Source of the DNA: Polyangia bacterium
Lineage (GTDB): Bacteria; Myxococcota_A; Polyangia; Nannocystales; Nannocystaceae
Length of the DNA: 64,000 bases
NCBI GenBank assembly: GCA_030429545.1
Contig: JAUIFF010000003.1
Span: 372,001-436,000, forward strand
Reading direction: 5' to 3'
The notes below the pieces were generated by a model. The model ran no database searches and was not told the DNA's origin. It was given only the letters and a program-made list of their open reading frames with translations. The first letter of the stretch is position 1, and the number at the start of each line of letters is the position of its first letter. The position numbers were made by a program, and so were the translations under genes. Below, one piece after another: positions 1 through 9,145 of the stretch.

Positions 1-103
1 CGATTTGTTCGTAGCTGCAACAATCGCCCATCATCACATGTCGGCGTGCACAATCACGCGAGGGTTTCGAAGATCCACCGCACACCCGCGCGCCCATCCG
101 GTT

Positions 104-133
104 AAATGCGAAAGCCCGCAGATTGCGGGCTCG
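104..133 (-). terminator. Intrinsic terminator of the DUF1449-like gene
   Basis: An 8-bp perfect stem (113-120 with 124-131) closes on a 3-base loop. On the minus strand it is followed by TTTCGCATTT. It lies about 20 bases past the stop codon at 152. The T-run is interrupted, so strength is uncertain. Confidence 0.6.
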
Positions 134-151
134 ATGCATAAGCAAGAGTGT

Positions 152-934
152 TTAAGCGCCGGGCGGGAGTAGGTTGTCGAGGCCCTCGACCTGAAACTCC
201 CCATGTTCGCGGTCATAGCCCAAAATCACGGCCTGGGACCCGCGGCGAAGGGTGTTGGGGGTCTCAGCCCGCACCTGAATCAGCAGCTCACCACCCTCTT
301 CGCTTTTAAGCACGGCCTGGCCAAATCGACCGTCGACCCGACCCGTCGAAATTTCACAGGTCTTACCCACGAGATCCCGATTTTGTGTGGCCAGATGCAC
401 CTTGAACAGCGGAAACAATGGGCGGACAGCGACCGAGGTGATCATTGAGGAGACAAACAACGCACCGACGAACACGCCCGTACTAATGATGACACCATCG
501 CCCAAACCGAGCGTGCCGCTCAGCGACATTCCGGCGTAACAAAGAGCCCACGAAAACAGGACCAGGAGGCTGAGCACGACCGTCGCCGGAACCCGTCCGA
601 TCCCAAGGAAGTTCATAAACCCGATTCCGCCAGCTCCTTCGGCGACACCGTCCATCGCCCCCTCGGCTGCGCCCTCGGCCGCGCCCTCAGCCACGCCTTC
701 GACCGCCCCTTCGGCGAGCCCTTCTGCAACCCCTTCTGCAACCCCTTCTGCTGCACCTTCGGCGAGCCCTTCGACCCCCCCGTCGATCAGTCCGTCGGCG
801 TCGATATCAAAGTCTAAAACGTCGAGACCGAGCGCGCCGACGATCACAAAGCCCCAGTAGATGAACACAACCGAGAGCAGGATTGTGTAGAGGACTGTGG
901 GAAAGGCGAGAGCAGCAGAAAAGAATTCTTCCAT
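152..934 (-). CDS. DUF1449/YqiJ-like membrane protein with AEG repeats
   Basis: This is a membrane protein of about 260 residues. An N-terminal hydrophobic helix (about residues 8-30) is followed by a run of about twelve Ala-Glu-Gly-X tetrapeptides (about 45-90), then two more hydrophobic helices (about 110-165) and a beta-rich C-terminal part resembling the NfeD/OB fold of the DUF1449 (YqiJ) family. In that family the OB domain sits next to the membrane and partners are often flotillin-like; no flotillin gene is seen in this window. I chose the Met at 934 because the preceding 14 residues (start at 976) are unlike a membrane-protein N terminus. Family assignment rests on topology and the C-terminal pattern. 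The function is unknown. Confidence 0.65.
   Translation of the reverse strand: MEEFFSAALAFPTVLYTILLSVVFIYWGFVIVGALGLDVLDFDIDADGLIDGGVEGLAEGAAEGVAEGVAEGLAEGAVEGVAEGAAEGAAEGAMDGVAEGAGGIGFMNFLGIGRVPATVVLSLLVLFSWALCYAGMSLSGTLGLGDGVIISTGVFVGALFVSSMITSVAVRPLFPLFKVHLATQNRDLVGKTCEISTGRVDGRFGQAVLKSEEGGELLIQVRAETPNTLRRGSQAVILGYDREHGEFQVEGLDNLLPPGA
633..788 (-). repeat. 12-bp coding repeats (Ala-Glu-Gly-X)
   Basis: About a dozen imperfect 12-base units inside the DUF1449-like gene encode AEG followed by V, A, L or M. Such arrays change length by slippage in whole codons and so keep the frame. Confidence 0.7.
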
Positions 935-1378
935 CGTGTTCGAACATGAGAATATCCACCCCGGGGCTGAGCACAATCCCCGAACCGGAGATTACGCGGC
1001 CGATCTGACGTTTTTCGGGGGGCGATGTGGCTCCGCTGGCCGACCCCATCGCGATAACGTTGTACCGGGTGGATCGCCGGCGGTTTTTAAACGGGCGCAC
1101 GGGCGATTTTTAGCAAAACAGCACTGGCTAGATCACACGCCACGCGCGGACCCGGAACCTGCCCCACTTTCGTCTGAGCCCCTCGGCGCGAAAGTTCTCC
1201 CACCTGCCATCACATTCCCCCGAGATCTCCCTCGGCAATGGTTTCGCGCCCGGCCTGCGGTCACCTGTGGGCAGGACCCGAGCGTTTGCAAAACATGACT
1301 CTTTAAACATGTCTATAGTTGCACATCGATTCGGCAAAACAAGCGCAGACCGAATGATATGTTGTCTTTGAGGACAGG
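935..1378. other. Divergent intergenic region
   Basis: No credible gene lies between the DUF1449-like gene and the histidine kinase. It should hold both promoters. The last 80 bases (about 1296-1370) are richer in A and T than the surroundings, as expected near a promoter, but I cannot assign boxes. Confidence 0.4.
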
Positions 1379-3415
1379 TTGAAGCGGCTGCGTGCGGCCG
1401 CCTGCGTTGGCATGAACGAGGCAAACCGATCACTTGGGGACGAACATGCAGCGGTCGTCCGGGGCCTGCAGCTACGCCACCTCCTCACCCTGCTGTTGAT
1501 CGCGGCGATCGGAGCCGGGGCATTTGTCGGTCGTCGGTTTTTGACCGAACGCGACTTCACATCGACCAGCCAAGCAGCCGCCGTCGGCCGCCAGCGCGTG
1601 CTCGTTGTCCAGGTTGCCGACTATTCGCGACAGCTGTTTTTGGAGCGCGACCCGGCGGCGAAAAAACTCTACCGCGAAGCCCTGACCGGTGCCATTGCCC
1701 AGCTCGAGCACCTCCATCGCGGGCTTGTATATGGCGACCCTCAACTCGGTATTGCATATGCACTCGACCCCCAACTGCGCCCGCTGTACTTTGAGGAACC
1801 GGTCCTTCTCGACCCCAAGCTCAAGCGGTTTTTGGCCGCTGCCAGCTCGGTCGCTCAAAACGCCACAACAAACCACGACGCCCCAGACCCGAAAAATGCG
1901 GCCTATGTCACCGGTGAGGCCAGTGGCGAATTGGTCGACGCCCTCGACCAGGCACTGACCCGCATTACCGACGATGCCCAATCACAGCAGGCCCGCGCCC
2001 TCGCCCTCGACCGGGCGCTGTTGGCCCTGATGCTCGCCTCGGTGCTGATGGTGTGGCTCTTGTTGTTGCGCAGCAGTACCGGCGGGTTGCGCCGGACCCT
2101 CGCCGACATGCGCCGGACCCTGGCTGAGTTGCGCAGCTCGGAGGAACGCTTTCGCAACATCGCCGAGGTCTCCAACGACTGGTTTTGGGAGCAGGATGCC
2201 GGCCTGCGGTTTACCTACGTCTCCGCCGGTTTTACCAATGCCGCGGCGGTCGAAGAGACCGACCTGTTGGGTAAGCGCTGGCGCGACCTGTCCGATCCGG
2301 AAGGTCGATTTATCGCCGAGCTCGACGAGCGGATGGCCAAGCGGGTGGCCTTTAGCGATGTCACGTGCCACGTGCGCGTGGGCGATGGCAAGGGTCAGTT
2401 CTGGCGCTTGAGCGGTGCCCCGTTGTTTCGCCAAGATGGTGAGTTCTTGGGCTATCGCGGGTCGGGTACCAACATTACGGACCTCGTTGAGGGCGAGATG
2501 CAACTACAACAAGCCAACCGCGAGGCCGCCCGGGCCAACCAAGAGCTCGCCACCCTCAATGCCGACCTCAATGCTCGGGTCGAAGAGCGAACCTTTAACC
2601 TGGCCCAGGCCAACATTGTCCTGCGCTCGCGCGAGACGGCCCTGCGTCAGGCCAAGGAACAGGCCGTGTTGGCCAATCGCGCCAAGTCGACGTTCTTGGC
2701 CAACATGAGCCACGAGCTGCGAACCCCACTCAACGCCATCATCGGCTACAGCAACCTCATGGTCGAGCTGCTCGAGGACGACGAGTTTGAAGCCGAGGGC
2801 TTTCACCAGGACCTCAGCAAAATTCGCAGTTCGGGCGAGCACCTGTTGCGACTGATCAACGAAATCCTCGACCTTTCAAAAATCGAAGCTGGGAAGATGG
2901 AAGTCGACCCCGAGGTGTTTGACCTGCGCCACCTGATCGACAGCGTGTGTGCCGGCGTTGCCCCGCTGGTGGCCAACAACTCCAACAAGCTCGACCTCAA
3001 GCTAGAAGGTGAGCTCGGCGAGATGTACACCGACGCCACCAAGCTGCGCCAGAGCCTCTACAACCTGTTGAGCAACGCCTCGAAGTTTACGGGTAACGGC
3101 ACCATCACCCTCGCGGTTCGCCGATTTGAACGCGACGACGTCGAGTGGGTCGAGTTTAAGGTGCGCGACACCGGAATTGGCATGACGCCGGAGCAAGTCG
3201 ACAAACTGTTTGAGGCATTTGTCCAGGCCGACGCCTCGACCACGCGCAAGTATGGCGGCACCGGCCTAGGCCTCACGATCACCCGCAAGTTTTGTCGGAT
3301 GCTCGGCGGCGATATTGAGGCCAAAAGCTTCTATGGCAAGGGTTCGCAGTTTAAAATCGAACTGCCTGCCAACTACGAACCGCCGGCCATGCAGTCGAGC
3401 CTCCAGGCCATATAG
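1379..3415 (+). CDS. Membrane-bound PAS sensor histidine kinase
   Basis: This 678-residue sensor kinase has a transmembrane helix at about 34-51, an extracytoplasmic helical domain (about 55-205) like the N-terminal domains of PilJ-type sensors, and a second helix at about 210-230. A PAS domain (about 250-370) and a coiled coil follow, then the dimerisation/phosphoacceptor domain with His445 in the H-box SHELRTPLN. The ATPase domain shows G1 DTGIGM and G2 GTGLGL. No receiver domain is attached, and no response regulator is adjacent, so the partner is unknown. The TTG start at 1379 is preferred because GAGGA lies a few bases upstream. An ATG at 1412 is the alternative and has no visible ribosome site. 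Confidence 0.85.
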   Translation: MKRLRAAACVGMNEANRSLGDEHAAVVRGLQLRHLLTLLLIAAIGAGAFVGRRFLTERDFTSTSQAAAVGRQRVLVVQVADYSRQLFLERDPAAKKLYREALTGAIAQLEHLHRGLVYGDPQLGIAYALDPQLRPLYFEEPVLLDPKLKRFLAAASSVAQNATTNHDAPDPKNAAYVTGEASGELVDALDQALTRITDDAQSQQARALALDRALLALMLASVLMVWLLLLRSSTGGLRRTLADMRRTLAELRSSEERFRNIAEVSNDWFWEQDAGLRFTYVSAGFTNAAAVEETDLLGKRWRDLSDPEGRFIAELDERMAKRVAFSDVTCHVRVGDGKGQFWRLSGAPLFRQDGEFLGYRGSGTNITDLVEGEMQLQQANREAARANQELATLNADLNARVEERTFNLAQANIVLRSRETALRQAKEQAVLANRAKSTFLANMSHELRTPLNAIIGYSNLMVELLEDDEFEAEGFHQDLSKIRSSGEHLLRLINEILDLSKIEAGKMEVDPEVFDLRHLIDSVCAGVAPLVANNSNKLDLKLEGELGEMYTDATKLRQSLYNLLSNASKFTGNGTITLAVRRFERDDVEWVEFKVRDTGIGMTPEQVDKLFEAFVQADASTTRKYGGTGLGLTITRKFCRMLGGDIEAKSFYGKGSQFKIELPANYEPPAMQSSLQAI

Positions 3416-3433
3416 CTTGCTGATACATCTTTA

Positions 3434-3958
3434 TTGTCGACACGGGCGACGGCCAGTCGGCTACACTCGCTGTCCGTGGACAGCCGCACCAGGACCGCCT
3501 ACCACGAGGCTGGGCATTTTGTTGTCGCAATGTTGCGACCGTGCCGGGCCCTCGAGTTCACGGCGGTCAGTATTGCCGACGATGGCGACTACGCGGGCCG
3601 GCTTTCGCTCAAGCCGATTCACTCGCTGCATGAGCGCGAGGTCTGGGCCCTGTGCGGGATTTTGGTTGCCGGCTACGAAGCCGAATCCAAGGCTGTCGGT
3701 TCGCCCGCGGCCGCCCATGCCAAAACCGACCTTCGCCAGGTCCGTGACTGGTTAGAGCAGCTAGCGGAGCCCGGGGTTGCGCCTGCCGACCCCCGCTCGG
3801 TGATTTCGCTGTCGCGCCGTCTACACCTCGAGATCCGCGAGCTCGTCACGGGCCACTGGCCCCGGATCGAACGTTTGGCCACCGGGCTCCTGCGCCACGA
3901 AACCCTCACCGCCGACCGGGCTCGGCAGCTCGTGGTCCCCCCACCTGCTTCCGGCTGA
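3434..3958 (+). CDS. Stand-alone M41 (FtsH-type) peptidase-like protein
   Basis: This small soluble protein of 174 residues carries AYHEAGH, the zinc-binding HExxH signature with the context typical of the FtsH (M41) protease domain. The following helical part (about 60-165) matches the size of the rest of that domain. There is no AAA+ ATPase module and no transmembrane helix, unlike FtsH, so it could not unfold substrates by itself. The third zinc ligand of FtsH (an Asp in a later helix) cannot be placed with confidence. The start is uncertain: TTG 3434 or GTG 3476 (Val15), and neither has a strong ribosome site. It follows the histidine kinase by 18 bases and may be cotranscribed. Confidence 0.6.
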   Translation: MSTRATASRLHSLSVDSRTRTAYHEAGHFVVAMLRPCRALEFTAVSIADDGDYAGRLSLKPIHSLHEREVWALCGILVAGYEAESKAVGSPAAAHAKTDLRQVRDWLEQLAEPGVAPADPRSVISLSRRLHLEIRELVTGHWPRIERLATGLLRHETLTADRARQLVVPPPASG

Positions 3959-4202
3959 GCCCGTTTTTATTGTATTTACAAACGCCCAGGCGCGACACGT
4001 GCCGGGGCGTTGGTGGTTGTTGTGTGGTGGTCGTGGTCGGCAATGAACGGTCAAGCCGGATGGCCGGAACCACCCAATATCGTCCTCAATCTTCTCCAAA
4101 CGAGCGCTCAGTTTTGAGCCGCAAAAACTTTCTTTAAAAAAACTTCTTCGCGGTTGAACCAAAATCCAGGGCCCGGGACTACCGGGATGAAAGAGACGCA
4201 AG

Positions 4203-5813
4203 ATGTCCCGTAAATGCCTTAGTAAAGCCACTTTGAACCCCGGCCAAGCGCTTTTGACCCCTGCCTGGTTGCTCTCGCTTTCGGCCATGGCCCTCAACGA
4301 CCACGTGCTCAAGGGTGCTGGGCTGCTGCCCGATGCCCTGACCGGCAAGCTCAGTGACATCGCCGGGATGATGGTCGCCCCCTCGCTGCTGGCGGTGCTC
4401 ACCGGGACCAAGACAACCCGCGGCCTGCTGGCCTGTCACGCCGCCGTCGCGGCCGTGTTTGCCGGGATCAACGTCTCCCATGGGTTTGCCAACCTGTGGT
4501 CGAATGTCATGGGTTTGGTGGGTATGCCCTGGTCGATCACCACCGACCCCACCGACTTACTTGTATTGCCATTGATGCCACTTTGCTGGGCGCTCACGGT
4601 CCCCGCCATGCGCAAGGGTTACCGCGCCTGGCACGACGCTTCGGTTGTCGGCCCGGCCGCTCGCCACGCGCTCACAGGCCTTGGTGCGCTGGCCTGCATT
4701 GCCACCAGCCCGCCCGACGACGGTTGGAACGGCGAGGTGTTTTACGAGGACATTCAGGCCGACGTCTACATCCACAACTCCAACATCGACCAATCCCTGA
4801 CAGTCCGTGTTCGCCACCTCAAGCAGGGCGTTGAACTCGACTGCGCCGACGTGGTCCAAAACCCCGGCAAATACCTCCAAGCGCCTGTGTTCGGCGAAGC
4901 CTTTACCTGGACGATGCCGCCGGAAACCACCGCCGCGGTCTACCCCTCGGCTCCGTCTGCCCGCGAGTGCCACGCGGTCTTGCTCGAAAGCGATGTGATG
5001 GAGCCGGCAGTTGTGTTTTGGCGTAGCGACAACATTTATCGCTCGAGCGTGCCCGGGCAGATCACCTCTGAAAGCCAATACACCGGTGGTGCAGTGATTG
5101 CCGACTTTGGCGACGAAGGCGAACTCGGCACCTTTTCCGGCTACACCTCGCCGACCATCGTGTTTCCACAAACCGGTATCGACGAAGAGACGGACCCCCT
5201 GTGCGAGCGCGTGGATCCGGGCAACCGCCTGGCCTGGTCGGTCCCGCCGGCCGGCTCGCGCGAGCTCATCGAAGTCGAGGCCGGCCTCGACGGTTGCTAC
5301 GCCATCAAAACGGCCCTGCCCGGCCAGGAACCCGACGCCAACCCGTTTTACCTGTGCCTCCCTGAAATCGAGTTCCCGTTTGTCGCCGGTGACATCGTCG
5401 GCATCAGCACGCTGCACGCACTTTCGATCGACTTGCAAAGCCGCGATGGTGTGCCGGTTGAAGAGGGCGCCGAGCTCAGCCTGCATGTCGCTACCGGTTC
5501 GCCCTCCTACAACCTGCGCGGGATGCAGATCAGCAGCGTGACCGAGCAAAGCTGTGCCCCGGTCCCCGAGGACGAGTGCGGAACCGTTGCTGGCAAGGTC
5601 AATGTATCTGCACGTTACCTCGGCGCTGACCAAACCGACCTGACGCTGGGCGTCAACGGCGAAGTCGTGGGGAACGATGGCAACACCGCAACCGTGCATG
5701 TCACCTACGCCGAGGACTTCGCGGTGACCCACAGCTCCTGCTACCAGGGCCCCGATGCGCCCGCCACCGAAATCGAGTTTGCCGCGGTCATGCGTGGCCC
5801 GCTGGCCCCCTAA
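4203..5813 (+). CDS. Membrane protein with an extracytoplasmic Cys-containing domain
   Basis: I do not recognise a named family for this 536-residue protein. The N-terminal 160 residues hold about four hydrophobic helices and the motif LTGKLSDIAG preceded by LNDHVLK. I recall this pattern from uncharacterised myxobacterial membrane proteins. After another hydrophobic stretch near 155-170 the remaining 360 residues look extracytoplasmic, with paired cysteines and beta-rich sequence. Residues about 187-290 resemble most of the small lipoprotein at 7508-8023: both contain a His-Asn pair, an ELDC motif, then D/N-PG and a later conserved Cys. The gene starts a run of three same-strand genes for exported proteins, so the products may work together. 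Confidence 0.6.
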   Translation: MSRKCLSKATLNPGQALLTPAWLLSLSAMALNDHVLKGAGLLPDALTGKLSDIAGMMVAPSLLAVLTGTKTTRGLLACHAAVAAVFAGINVSHGFANLWSNVMGLVGMPWSITTDPTDLLVLPLMPLCWALTVPAMRKGYRAWHDASVVGPAARHALTGLGALACIATSPPDDGWNGEVFYEDIQADVYIHNSNIDQSLTVRVRHLKQGVELDCADVVQNPGKYLQAPVFGEAFTWTMPPETTAAVYPSAPSARECHAVLLESDVMEPAVVFWRSDNIYRSSVPGQITSESQYTGGAVIADFGDEGELGTFSGYTSPTIVFPQTGIDEETDPLCERVDPGNRLAWSVPPAGSRELIEVEAGLDGCYAIKTALPGQEPDANPFYLCLPEIEFPFVAGDIVGISTLHALSIDLQSRDGVPVEEGAELSLHVATGSPSYNLRGMQISSVTEQSCAPVPEDECGTVAGKVNVSARYLGADQTDLTLGVNGEVVGNDGNTATVHVTYAEDFAVTHSSCYQGPDAPATEIEFAAVMRGPLAP

Positions 5814-5861
5814 CCCACCCCATAGAACTTGTACCCACACCTTTCTTACAGGAACAAACCA

Positions 5862-7403
5862 ATGTCGATTTTCAAACTTCAACGTGCACCCCTCGCAACA
5901 CTCGCCCTCTGCCTCGCCACTGTCATGGCGCCCGGATGTGGTGGTAGCGACAGTGGTGGCTACGGCGAGCAGGGTGAAGGTGCCGGGCTCGGCCAGGGTG
6001 GCGCCCAGGACTTTGGCCTGTTTCGCCAGATCCTCGAAGCCGGCGAGCTGCCCAACCCCAACACCCTCGACGATGTCGGGTTTTTCAACGAGCACAAACT
6101 CGAACTCCCGGCGGCCGACTGTGGCGAAGATGTGTGTCTACACGGACTGTTTGGCCGGATGGACAACATGATCAACGGCTCGGCCTGCACCACGGTACTG
6201 CTCGGCATGAACACGCCGATCAACCCCGAGGACCTCGAGCGTCCGCCGCTCAATCTGGCTATCGCGATTGACACCAGTGGCTCGATGCAGGGGCCCAACA
6301 TGGACTACACCCGCGAGGGACTGATCCGGATGGTGTCTGCGTTGCAACCTGGCGATCAGGTCAGCTTGGTGAGTTTTTCCGACGACGCCGTGATCATGAC
6401 CGACGCCGCGGCCTACAACGACCCGGCCCTGAGCGTGGCGATAAACGACCTCGCCCCGGCCGGCAGCACCAACATCTATGCCGGCCTGCGCACTGCGTTT
6501 GAGCAGGTTGCGCTGCACCAGGACCCGACCAGGCAAAACCGCGTGATCCTGCTGAGCGACGGCATGGCCACCACCGGGATCACGGCCGACCATCAACTCC
6601 TCGACCTCACCACCGCCTACAGCAGCGAGGGCATTGGCCTGACCACGATCGGCATGGGCACAGAGTTTAATGTCACGCTCATGCGCGACCTCAGCGAACT
6701 CGGCAGCGGCAGCTTTTACTTCTTGGAAGATCCGATGGCAGTACAAGAAGTTTTTGTCGACGAGGTCGAGGCGTTTTTGGTGCCCCTGGCCGAGGATGTC
6801 GAAATCGATATCCAAGCCTCCACCGACTACCACCTGCGTGGGGTTTATGGGACCAAACAGGCGGAGTTCACCAGCGGGTCGGGGAGCATCTATATCCCCA
6901 GTTTGCACATCGCCCACCGCACCTCGGCCAGCGATCAAGAGGGCGGACGTCGTGGTGGCGGCGGCGGGATTGTGCTCGAGTTGCTCGAGTCGGCAACCGC
7001 CCCGGGTCAGGGCCTCGAAGTCGGTCAACTGACCCTGCGCTACCGCAGGCCGGGCACCGAGGAGATTGTTGAGCAACACGTCGACATCAGCTCTCCCTAC
7101 GGCTTTAACGACCCCCAGGCGTTTTTCGACAACCTCACCGCCGAAAAATCGTTTGTCACGCTCAACATCTTTGTCGGCTTTCAGCTCGCGTCCCAACGGG
7201 CGACCTCCGGCGACCTAACCGGTGCCCTCAACGTGCTCGACGGCCTCGCCTCGAATGTCCGCGGCTGGCTCGAACAACACGCCGACGCCGACATCCAAGA
7301 TGACCTCCGCTACATCGACATGTTCCGCGACAACCTGGTCGCCCACGGAGCGCTTGCGCCGGCGCCCGGCCAGGCCAAGCCGCAACCCTGGCCCCAGGAC
7401 TAG
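5862..7403 (+). CDS. vWA-domain lipoprotein (YfbK-like)
   Basis: This 513-residue exported lipoprotein has a signal peptide ending in the lipobox MAPGC, then a Gly-rich linker. A von Willebrand A domain (about 130-310) carries the metal-site motif DTSGSM, with Asp137 first, and later conserved Thr and Asp positions. The arrangement resembles the YfbK / calcium-activated chloride channel-like family, in which a vWA core is followed by a beta domain. The family binds protein ligands through a divalent metal and no enzymatic activity is implied. The ATG at 5862 gives a proper signal peptide; a start at 5829 would add 11 residues before it. The Cys-domain membrane protein lies 48 bases upstream. 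Confidence 0.8.
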   Translation: MSIFKLQRAPLATLALCLATVMAPGCGGSDSGGYGEQGEGAGLGQGGAQDFGLFRQILEAGELPNPNTLDDVGFFNEHKLELPAADCGEDVCLHGLFGRMDNMINGSACTTVLLGMNTPINPEDLERPPLNLAIAIDTSGSMQGPNMDYTREGLIRMVSALQPGDQVSLVSFSDDAVIMTDAAAYNDPALSVAINDLAPAGSTNIYAGLRTAFEQVALHQDPTRQNRVILLSDGMATTGITADHQLLDLTTAYSSEGIGLTTIGMGTEFNVTLMRDLSELGSGSFYFLEDPMAVQEVFVDEVEAFLVPLAEDVEIDIQASTDYHLRGVYGTKQAEFTSGSGSIYIPSLHIAHRTSASDQEGGRRGGGGGIVLELLESATAPGQGLEVGQLTLRYRRPGTEEIVEQHVDISSPYGFNDPQAFFDNLTAEKSFVTLNIFVGFQLASQRATSGDLTGALNVLDGLASNVRGWLEQHADADIQDDLRYIDMFRDNLVAHGALAPAPGQAKPQPWPQD

Positions 7404-7507
7404 TTTTGTGTATCGGCATCTATTGCCGATACCCACTGCACACCAAACACGACCGTGCCCCGAAACCGGGGCCGGTCAACTCGCCTATGACCCCTATGGA
7501 GGACGCC

Positions 7508-8023
7508 ATGTTCCGCGACTATTTGACGTCTATGATTGTTGCTGCTGCACTGACCGGACTCACCGGGTGTGGCGACGCCGGTACCGAGGCGTTTGACGAC
7601 TACCGGGTACCGATCTTTGCCGATGCATTTTTGCACAATGCCAGCGGCGATGGGATCGAAATACAACTCCAGCTGTTGCAACCCGATGCCGAGCTCGACT
7701 GCGACGCGTTGGCACTCGACCCCGGTCAGCTGACCTCCCCGGGTGTCCTAGCCCCCGCCGATACGATCTTTCTTCCCACCGACGCAACCGCGACCCTGCG
7801 CGACATGACCCTCGAACACGCCTGCTATGCCGCGGTTGTGACCCCGCTTGGGGGCGACTCCTATGCAATCGTATGGTGGGCAGATACCCTACCCGAGGAC
7901 TGGATCGACGGCGAGATCGCAGACCCACAACAACTGCGACCGGGGGCTGTGTCCCTCGAGTACCTCGGTGGTGTGTACGGCTATCGCCCCCGGGGACCCG
8001 TGTCGCTACATCAACTCGAGTGA
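7508..8023 (+). CDS. Small lipoprotein related to the 4.2-kb gene product
   Basis: This 171-residue protein has a signal peptide with lipobox LTGC. The mature part resembles residues 187-290 of the membrane protein encoded at 4203-5813: a HN pair, then AELDC, then DPG, and a second Cys about 70 residues on. It therefore looks like a free, lipidated version of that extracytoplasmic domain. The ATG at 7508 is preferred because GGAGG lies at 7498-7502; the longer reading from 7406 has no signal peptide at its start. The gene is the last of three on this strand and is followed by a strong terminator. Function unknown. Confidence 0.65.
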   Translation: MFRDYLTSMIVAAALTGLTGCGDAGTEAFDDYRVPIFADAFLHNASGDGIEIQLQLLQPDAELDCDALALDPGQLTSPGVLAPADTIFLPTDATATLRDMTLEHACYAAVVTPLGGDSYAIVWWADTLPEDWIDGEIADPQQLRPGAVSLEYLGGVYGYRPRGPVSLHQLE

Positions 8024-8046
8024 CCGCGCGAAACCGGCACCCGACA

Positions 8047-8072
8047 AGCCCCGCCTTTGCGGGGTTTTTTTT
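8047..8072 (+). terminator. Intrinsic terminator
   Basis: A GC-rich stem (GCCCCGC with GCGGGG) and a 4-5-base loop are followed by eight T residues (8065-8072), 25 bases after the stop of the small lipoprotein gene. It ends the three-gene run that begins at 4203. Confidence 0.9.
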
Positions 8073-8191
8073 GGCTCTTGAGCCTGCGGGATGCACACGT
8101 TTTTTGGTTCTGCTCGAGATTCGTGTTTTTTGGAAGCTGGCAGCAAGTCACGCGCCGCTACCATGGCCATGGGTAATTTTGTACCGTAGAT

Positions 8192-9145
8192 GTGTCGGCC
8201 GTTTTTGCCATGAAGATGCTCCAAACCGACGATGACAGCCAGACCCCTCGGGAGTGGGGAGAGCCCGAGCGGTTTGAGTTGGTTGCCCGGGTACTCGCCG
8301 GCGAGATCGATCTCGATACCGCGGCCGCGAAATACTGGATTTCGATCGCTGACTTGGAGCAGTGGATGATCGACTACGTCATCGACGCGCGTCACCGCGG
8401 CGGCGAAGAAGTTCCGTTTGGCACCACATTTTGGGCCCAAATCGCCGACCGCCCGACAACCCGCCTGCTCGAGCTTATCGAGGAACACAAACAAACGTGC
8501 ATGCTCGAGGTTGTCGGCAAGGGGGTCAAGGGCCGGCTGTGGACGCTCAACGGCCAGGTTGTCGATGCCCGCACCGATTTTCAAGACGGCTTGGAGGCGG
8601 CCGTCACCCTGTTGGAGCTGACCAAGGGCTCGGTTGGAATTCGGTTTGACGACCGCGAGCCCGAACGCACGATCAAGCGCTCCGACGCCGTGCAGGTTGA
8701 GCTCGCCCGTCGCAAGCAACGCAAAAAAACCCTGCTGCGGATGCTCGGCAAGCTCGACCGCGTGGTCAAACCGGTGGCCGGGGCCTCGCAGGCTGAGCTG
8801 TCTGACGAGCACCGCAAGCTGCTCGAGAGCATCGACGGCACCAAAACATTGCAGCACATCATTGACCATGCAAAAGATGTATTTGCAACGTTAGAAGGGC
8901 TCGTCTACCTCAATCAGGGTGGCTACATCGAGCGCGTCACCGAGGACCTCCCAGCCGTAGCACCCGGAAATCCGGGCGCCTCCGGCACCCCGAGACTGCC
9001 CGAAACACCCAAGGACGGACCCTCGCGGATGCTGGTTGCGCTTGGGATTACGTTTGTCCTGTTTGGCTGGCTCGCCCTGACCTTTTGCGATGTCACCGGC
9101 GGCGACGAGGATCCAGCCAACAGTGCTCGGGTTGAGGCTCCGTGA
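8192..9145 (+). CDS. DUF4388 (PatA-like) protein with C-terminal membrane anchor
   Basis: This 317-residue protein begins with a helical segment (about 25-65) resembling a helix-turn-helix of transposase/DUF1153 type. A DUF4388-like domain follows (about 88-165), recognised by the pattern in which a short strand, GRLW, and a DGLEA motif precede a conserved alpha/beta stretch. A linker and one transmembrane helix near the C terminus (about 283-302) complete it. DUF4388 domains occur in bacterial signalling proteins, often with receiver or kinase parts, and are not enzymes. The start may be GTG 8192 or ATG 8210. Its last codons overlap the next gene by 4 bases (GTGA), which suggests coupling to the sorbosone-dehydrogenase-like gene. 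Confidence 0.65.
   Translation: MSAVFAMKMLQTDDDSQTPREWGEPERFELVARVLAGEIDLDTAAAKYWISIADLEQWMIDYVIDARHRGGEEVPFGTTFWAQIADRPTTRLLELIEEHKQTCMLEVVGKGVKGRLWTLNGQVVDARTDFQDGLEAAVTLLELTKGSVGIRFDDREPERTIKRSDAVQVELARRKQRKKTLLRMLGKLDRVVKPVAGASQAELSDEHRKLLESIDGTKTLQHIIDHAKDVFATLEGLVYLNQGGYIERVTEDLPAVAPGNPGASGTPRLPETPKDGPSRMLVALGITFVLFGWLALTFCDVTGGDEDPANSARVEAP

Noticed and set aside
4557..6095. A 512-codon open frame antisense to the membrane protein and vWA genes
   Set aside because: It mirrors two well-supported genes on the other strand, carries no domain or signal peptide and reflects codon bias in high-G+C DNA.
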